A stretch of DNA of 36,368 nt from Bryobacterales bacterium. GTDB taxonomy: Bacteria > Acidobacteriota > Terriglobia > Bryobacterales > Bryobacteraceae. The stretch covers positions 1 to 36,368 of the forward strand of contig JAEUQC010000126.1 of assembly GCA_016789905.1 (NCBI GenBank), in the 5' to 3' direction. Positions 32,615 to 36,368 of the stretch are shown here, in pieces; the first letter of the stretch is position 1, and every line of letters begins with the position of its first letter. The translations under genes were made by a program, and so were the position numbers. The notes beneath the pieces are model-generated. The model was not told where the DNA came from, ran no database searches, and saw only the letters and a list, made by a program, of their open reading frames with translations.

Positions 32615-32800
32615 GCGGCGTTTCACCGCTGCTGATACCGCGTGACATGCTCGCGGGCGCCTCGATCTGCTGCCACAATGGTCGCGGCGGCTCCACCGCT
32701 GCTGACGCGGCCGGAGATGCTCGCGGGCGCGTCATTTTGCTGCCGCAGCGGTAGCGGCGTTTCACCGCTGCTGATAAAGCCGGAGATGCTCGCGACTTTT
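32613..32800. repeat. Tandem 69-70-bp repeat, 2.7 copies
   Basis: Units start at about 32613, 32682 and 32752. Each opens with AGCGGCGTTTCACCGCTGCTGA or a variant and carries GATGCTCGCG later. Each opening can fold as AGCGG/CCGCT. The third, partial unit covers the last codons and the stop of the minus-strand CRTAC1-like gene, whose ending SREHLRLYQQR is encoded within it. The two outer copies are diverged and non-coding. Confidence 0.75.
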
Positions 32801-35083
32801 CTCCAGATTGCCGGAGGCGCGGTAGAGCTGGGCGAGACGGAAGTGAGCCGTCTTTATCGCCGGGTCGCGGTTGAGCGCCTCTTCGAATGCCGCAATCGCC
32901 TCCAGGCGGCGGCCGGCGTTGGCGTACTGGCGGCCGAGTTCGACCAGGGCGCGCGTATCTTTGGCATCCAACTCGGCCGCACGGCGCAGGTGCTGGGCCG
33001 ACTCCGGCAATGCCAGGGCGCGGCCCAGATAGAATGCGGCGGCGGAACTTGCAGGATTGGCGCGGGCGATCTCGGCAATTCGCGGAAGCAGTTCTGGGCT
33101 GGCCGTAACCGTCTCGCCCAGGAACGGTAACACCTCCAAGGTGGCCGGAAGCGCCCGGAGCGCGGCGGCGCTGGCGGGAAGGTCGCCGGCGATGTACTGC
33201 TCGATGGCGGGCGCGGCGGCCGGGTAGCCCTTGAGCAGTTCGGCGAGACGGGCGTTGGTTTCGGCGCGCTCGGCGGATACATGTGTGGCGCCATCGACGC
33301 CGGCGGCGGCGCGGCTGGTCTGGAAGCCGGCACCATCCTGGAACTGGAGGCCGGCGCCCAGAACGGACCCGTAGGGTTTGCAATCCGGGTTCGGCGTGCC
33401 CTCGGTAAGCGCGCAACGGGCGTTGACCGGGAGACCGCTCCATGTCTGCGTGGCGCCATTGGGCCAACGAACCGTTATGGTATCCACCCGCGCGGCACCG
33501 CCCAGACCGAAGTGGAGCGTAAGGCTGTGCTGGGAGTAGAAACTGCCGCCGCTGTGGAGTTCATCGATCCACTTGCGCTGGCCGGCGACGACGGTCACGC
33601 GGGCGCCGATGGCGCTCCGGTTGGACCGGGTACCTTTGAGGTCGAGATTGATGAAATTGCCGGTTGGCGGGGCATTATTCTTCAATACACTCGGCCGTTC
33701 GTTCATGTTGAGGATGACGGCTTCCGGGCGCCCGTCGCCATCGAGATCGCCGAGGGCAAGGCCGCGCGCCGGGCGGGGCGTTTGGAAGGCGGGGCCGGCT
33801 TTGGCGGTCAGGTCCTCGAACTTCCCGGTGCCGAGGTTGCGGAACAGCAGCGACTCCTGGCGGTATTTGTCGCCGACCTGCGCCTGGTCCACCTCCGGGT
33901 ACACGTGTCCGTTGACGATGAGGAGGTCGCGGTGGCCGTCGTCGTCTACGTCCAGAAAGGCGATGCCCCAACCGAGAAGTTGGCGGACGCCGAGGCGCGC
34001 GGGGCCAGAAACATCGGTGAAGAACTTGCCATCCTCATTTTGGAACAGCGAGGTGAGGTCGCCGGAGAAGTTGGTCTTCGCGATGTCGAGAAATCCATCG
34101 TTATTGAAGTCGGCGACGGCGACGCCCATGCCGGCCTGGAGGCGGCCGTCGGCGTTGTAGGCGACGCCGGCCTCCACGCCGCGCTCCTCGAATGTTCCGT
34201 TGCCGCGATTGCGGTAGAGGAGGCTGGGGGTCATATCGCAGGCGACGTAGATGTCGGGCCAGCCGTCGTTATCGAAATCGGCGCTGACGGCTTGCAGGGC
34301 ATAGCGGCCGCCGGGTTTGATGATGCCGGAGGGGATGGACACGTCTTTGAACGTGCCGTTGGGTTCCTGATGATAGAGGACGTTTTGGGCGAGCGGCAGC
34401 CCGCGGGGACCGCACATGACGGGGATCTCTTTCCAGACGCAGAATTCGCCTTTGCCGGGGCGGGGCGTTTTGGCGATGTCGAGATTGACGTAGTTGGAAA
34501 TGAAGAGATCGAGCCGGCCGTCGCGGTCATAGTCGAGGAAGGCGCAACCGGAACCGTAGCGGGCGCCGGTTGTTGGAAGGCCGACCTTGGCGGTGGCGTC
34601 AGCGAAGCGGGCGTTGCCGAGGTTGCGGTAGAGGCGATTGTGGCCGTAGTAGGTGATGAGAAGGTCGGTCTGGCCGTCGTTGTCATAGTCGCCGGCGCAG
34701 GCGGCCTGCGCCCAGCCGGTGGAATCGAAACCGCTGGTGCTTCCTTCGGTGGTGAAGCGGCCGGCGCCGTTGTTGCGGTAGAGGGCCGGAGGCTTCCCCA
34801 CCCCCTCCAGGGTGGTGCTGTTTAAAAGTAGAATGTCCTGGTCGCCGTCCTGGTCGGCGTCGAAGACGGCGACGCCATTTCCGGTGGTTTCCAAGATTAA
34901 ATCTTTTCGGTCGCGGCCACCATAAACGTTTAGCTCCGCCAGGCCTGCCTGTTTTGCAAGTTCAACAAAATGAATGGGTTGGTTCTGTCCAATGGCGGGC
35001 AAAACGAGCAAGAAACCAGCTATGAAAAACCATATTGCAATTACGATCTTTTCATTAAATTTGGTTTTCTTGTGGGGGGGCAT
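32762..35083 (-). CDS. CRTAC1-like FG-GAP/ASPIC-UnbV protein with C-terminal TPRs
   Basis: A 773-residue protein that starts MPPHKKTKFNEKIVIAIWFFIAGFLLVLPAIGQ, a basic region and signal/anchor helix. It then has a run of VCBS/FG-GAP beta-propeller repeats with calcium-type loops (DADQDGDQD, DYDNDGQTD, DYDRDGRLD, DFDNDGWPD, DFNNDGFLD, DVDDDGHRD, DLDGDGRPE). An ASPIC/UnbV domain follows (GTRSNRSAIGARVTVVAGQRKWIDELHSGGSFYSQHS, HFGLGGAARVDTITVRWPNG). TPR helices close the protein (ARALVELGRQYANAGRRLEAIAAFEEALNRDP). Such proteins are extracellular binding or scaffold proteins; enzymatic activity is not known. The frame continues further upstream, but the ATG at 35083 is the first with a leader. 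The last codons lie in the tandem repeat. It is divergent, 61 bp apart, from the TonB-receptor gene. Confidence 0.88.
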   Translation of the reverse strand: MPPHKKTKFNEKIVIAIWFFIAGFLLVLPAIGQNQPIHFVELAKQAGLAELNVYGGRDRKDLILETTGNGVAVFDADQDGDQDILLLNSTTLEGVGKPPALYRNNGAGRFTTEGSTSGFDSTGWAQAACAGDYDNDGQTDLLITYYGHNRLYRNLGNARFADATAKVGLPTTGARYGSGCAFLDYDRDGRLDLFISNYVNLDIAKTPRPGKGEFCVWKEIPVMCGPRGLPLAQNVLYHQEPNGTFKDVSIPSGIIKPGGRYALQAVSADFDNDGWPDIYVACDMTPSLLYRNRGNGTFEERGVEAGVAYNADGRLQAGMGVAVADFNNDGFLDIAKTNFSGDLTSLFQNEDGKFFTDVSGPARLGVRQLLGWGIAFLDVDDDGHRDLLIVNGHVYPEVDQAQVGDKYRQESLLFRNLGTGKFEDLTAKAGPAFQTPRPARGLALGDLDGDGRPEAVILNMNERPSVLKNNAPPTGNFINLDLKGTRSNRSAIGARVTVVAGQRKWIDELHSGGSFYSQHSLTLHFGLGGAARVDTITVRWPNGATQTWSGLPVNARCALTEGTPNPDCKPYGSVLGAGLQFQDGAGFQTSRAAAGVDGATHVSAERAETNARLAELLKGYPAAAPAIEQYIAGDLPASAAALRALPATLEVLPFLGETVTASPELLPRIAEIARANPASSAAAFYLGRALALPESAQHLRRAAELDAKDTRALVELGRQYANAGRRLEAIAAFEEALNRDPAIKTAHFRLAQLYRASGNLEKSREHLRLYQQR

Positions 35084-35144
35084 TGAAGGTGATATTCTCA
35101 CACAGGTTTGTAATAGAAACCAATTAGGGAGCTGAGGGCCAAGA
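35084..35144. promoter_or_regulatory. Short divergent intergenic region of CRTAC1-like and receptor genes
   Basis: Only 61 bp separate the two start codons, so both promoters must overlap or share sites. It is A+T-rich (TTTGTAATAGAAACCAATTA) against the background, but I cannot place paired -35/-10 hexamers with confidence. GAGGG precedes the receptor ATG by about 9 bases. Confidence 0.4.
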
Positions 35145-36368
35145 ATGAACATTACCGCCTTGTTGCGAATGACAACCCTCGCTATGGTACTCGCTGTATG
35201 CGCCTTCGCGCAGCGGGACTTGGCGACGATCGTCGGGACAGTAACGGACCCGTCGGGCGCGGGAATACCGAACGCAAAGGTGTCGATCACGGAAGTGGCG
35301 ACGGGAGTAAACACGGATGTGGTGACGGCCGGCGGCGGCGAGTTTGCCCGTCCGGCGTTGAAACCGGGCAACTACACCATCACGGTGGAGGCGGCGGGAT
35401 TCAAGAAATCGACGCGCCGGAACGTGATGTTGACGGCTGGGGACCGCACGGGTATCGAGTTCGCGATGCAGGTTGGCGAGGTTTCGACCAACATTGAAGT
35501 AACGGGCGAGGCGGCTGTGTTGCAGACCGAATCGACGATTATCGGGGCGAGCGTCGACTCCAAGCAGGTGGGCGAACTGCCGCTGGGCGGCACGCGCAAC
35601 TTTGCGTATTTGGCGCGGCTATCGCCGGGCGTGGTGCCGAACGAGCCTGGCGCGCGGGATGCCACGGGCGGTGGCTTCTCCGCCAACGGTGTGCGCTCGA
35701 ACGGGCAGAACAACTTCCTCCTTAATGGTGTGGACAACAACGTCAACGTGATTGACTTCCTGAACCAGACTTCGTTTGTGGTGGGGCCCTCGGTGGAAGC
35801 GATTGGCGAAATGCGTGTGATGACGAACGGGTACAACGCGGAGTATGGCCGCGGCGCGGGCGGCGTGGTGAACGTGACGATCAAGAGCGGCACGAACCAG
35901 ATTCACGGTTCGCTGTTTGAGTATTTGCAGAACGACAAGATGAACGCCAACCGGTGGGAGAACAACCGGAACAACGTGAAGCGCGGCCCGTTCAAGCAGA
36001 ACCAGTTTGGCGCGGCGGTGGGCGGCCCGGCGATCAAGAACCGGACGTTCTGGTTCGCCGATTATCAGGGAACGGAGATTCGTTCGACGGGCGGCGCGGT
36101 TCCGGGATTGGGAACGTCGGCGTTCTTTAGCATTCCGACGCCGGCGATGGTCAATGGCGACTTCTCGGGACTGCTTGGTGTGAACCGTTCCGTGACGAAC
36201 TCGCTGGGTGTGGCGGCGCGCGAAGGAATGATCTATGACCCGGCGACACAGGCAAACGGCACGTACCCGAACGGGACGACGGGCCTTATCCGCCAGCCGT
36301 TTGCCGGCAACCAGATTCCGGTCTCCCGGCTGGATCCGGCGGCGCGGAAGATCGCGCAGTTGTTCCCC
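35145..36368 (+). CDS. TonB-dependent receptor, Oar-type, cut off by the window end
   Basis: A 408-codon partial gene, still open at the last base. Its signal peptide is MNITALLRMTTLAMVLAVCAFAQ. A carboxypeptidase-regulatory-like domain follows (DLATIVGTVTDPSGAGIPNAKVSI to about residue 110, with FARPALKPGNYTITVEAAGFKK). A plug-like region contains VDSKQVGELPLGGTRNF, GGFSANGVRSNGQNNFLLNGVDNN, GEMRVMTNGYNAEYGRGAGGVVNVTIKSGTN and FGAAVGGPAIKNRTFWFADYQG. This is the Oar/acidobacterial type of TonB receptor, usually about 1000-1200 residues, with an outer-membrane barrel that would follow outside the window. These proteins are thought to import oligosaccharides or other large ligands. Confidence 0.9.
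   Translation, partial: MNITALLRMTTLAMVLAVCAFAQRDLATIVGTVTDPSGAGIPNAKVSITEVATGVNTDVVTAGGGEFARPALKPGNYTITVEAAGFKKSTRRNVMLTAGDRTGIEFAMQVGEVSTNIEVTGEAAVLQTESTIIGASVDSKQVGELPLGGTRNFAYLARLSPGVVPNEPGARDATGGGFSANGVRSNGQNNFLLNGVDNNVNVIDFLNQTSFVVGPSVEAIGEMRVMTNGYNAEYGRGAGGVVNVTIKSGTNQIHGSLFEYLQNDKMNANRWENNRNNVKRGPFKQNQFGAAVGGPAIKNRTFWFADYQGTEIRSTGGAVPGLGTSAFFSIPTPAMVNGDFSGLLGVNRSVTNSLGVAAREGMIYDPATQANGTYPNGTTGLIRQPFAGNQIPVSRLDPAARKIAQLFP

Noticed and set aside
32613..32800. Regular 70-bp repeats as a possible CRISPR array
   Set aside because: The whole unit is repeated, with no alternation of constant repeats and unique spacers and no cas genes nearby.
33281..34825. Long plus-strand frame of about 514 codons
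   Set aside because: It is antisense to the CRTAC1-like gene and reads the FG-GAP repeats backwards.

Overview
The window looks like part of the chromosome of a Solibacter/Bryobacter-type Acidobacteriota bacterium (Bryobacterales). The evidence is high GC content, a protein with the TIGR03437 'Solibacter' C-terminal domain, two DUF1549/DUF1553 plus DUF1501 gene sets, an FG-GAP/ASPIC-UnbV (CRTAC1-like) protein, and an Oar-type TonB receptor with a carboxypeptidase-regulatory N-terminus. It has no rRNA genes, no CRISPR array and no intact insertion sequence.

Layout. 1-2.15 kb: a 5'-truncated acidobacterial mobile-family gene followed 3 bp later by a terminase-like ATPase/nuclease. 2.15-2.8 kb: gene-free and packed with dispersed repeats and a triple palindrome. 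2.8-8.2 kb (minus): a three-gene exported set in transcription order, made of a cytochrome-type DUF1549/DUF1553 protein, a beta-propeller protein and a DUF1501 protein; an AraC regulator (8.4-9.2 kb) is divergent to it. 9.3-10.6 kb: the secreted TIGR03437 protein. 10.6-16.2 kb (plus): an ECF sigma factor, a zinc-finger anti-sigma factor, a TPR-CHAT caspase-like protein, a terpene-synthase-fold protein with eroded metal motifs, and DUF2237. 16.2-17.35 kb: gene remnants and an inverted copy of the repeat modules. 17.35-19.0 kb (minus): an exported DapA-family protein and a VapBC-type toxin-antitoxin pair with a palindromic operator. 19.0-21.8 kb: an MFS transporter and an S10 serine carboxypeptidase. 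21.8-23.2 kb: an Rpn-type nuclease whose 3' part is duplicated downstream. 23.2-24.0 kb (minus): DUF429. 24.0-27.3 kb: a second DUF1549/DUF1553-DUF1501 pair. 27.3-29.6 kb: a small membrane protein (minus) and an S41 peptidase. 29.6-32.4 kb: hrcA-grpE-dnaJ. Then tRNA-Ser(CGA), a 70-bp tandem repeat, the CRTAC1-like gene (minus), and a divergent TonB-receptor gene cut by the window end.

The most striking large-scale signal is a switch in base composition. The plus strand is C-rich up to about 9.2 kb and G-rich from about 11 kb onward, whichever strand the genes are on. This is an origin-like GC-skew inversion or an old rearrangement joint. The best candidates for undescribed biology are the sigma/anti-sigma/CHAT/terpene-synthase-like cluster and the terminase-like pair without any other phage gene. 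The degenerate terpene cyclase and the exported DapA-like protein without its catalytic tyrosine are also of interest. All functions here come from motif reading by eye; no database search was possible.
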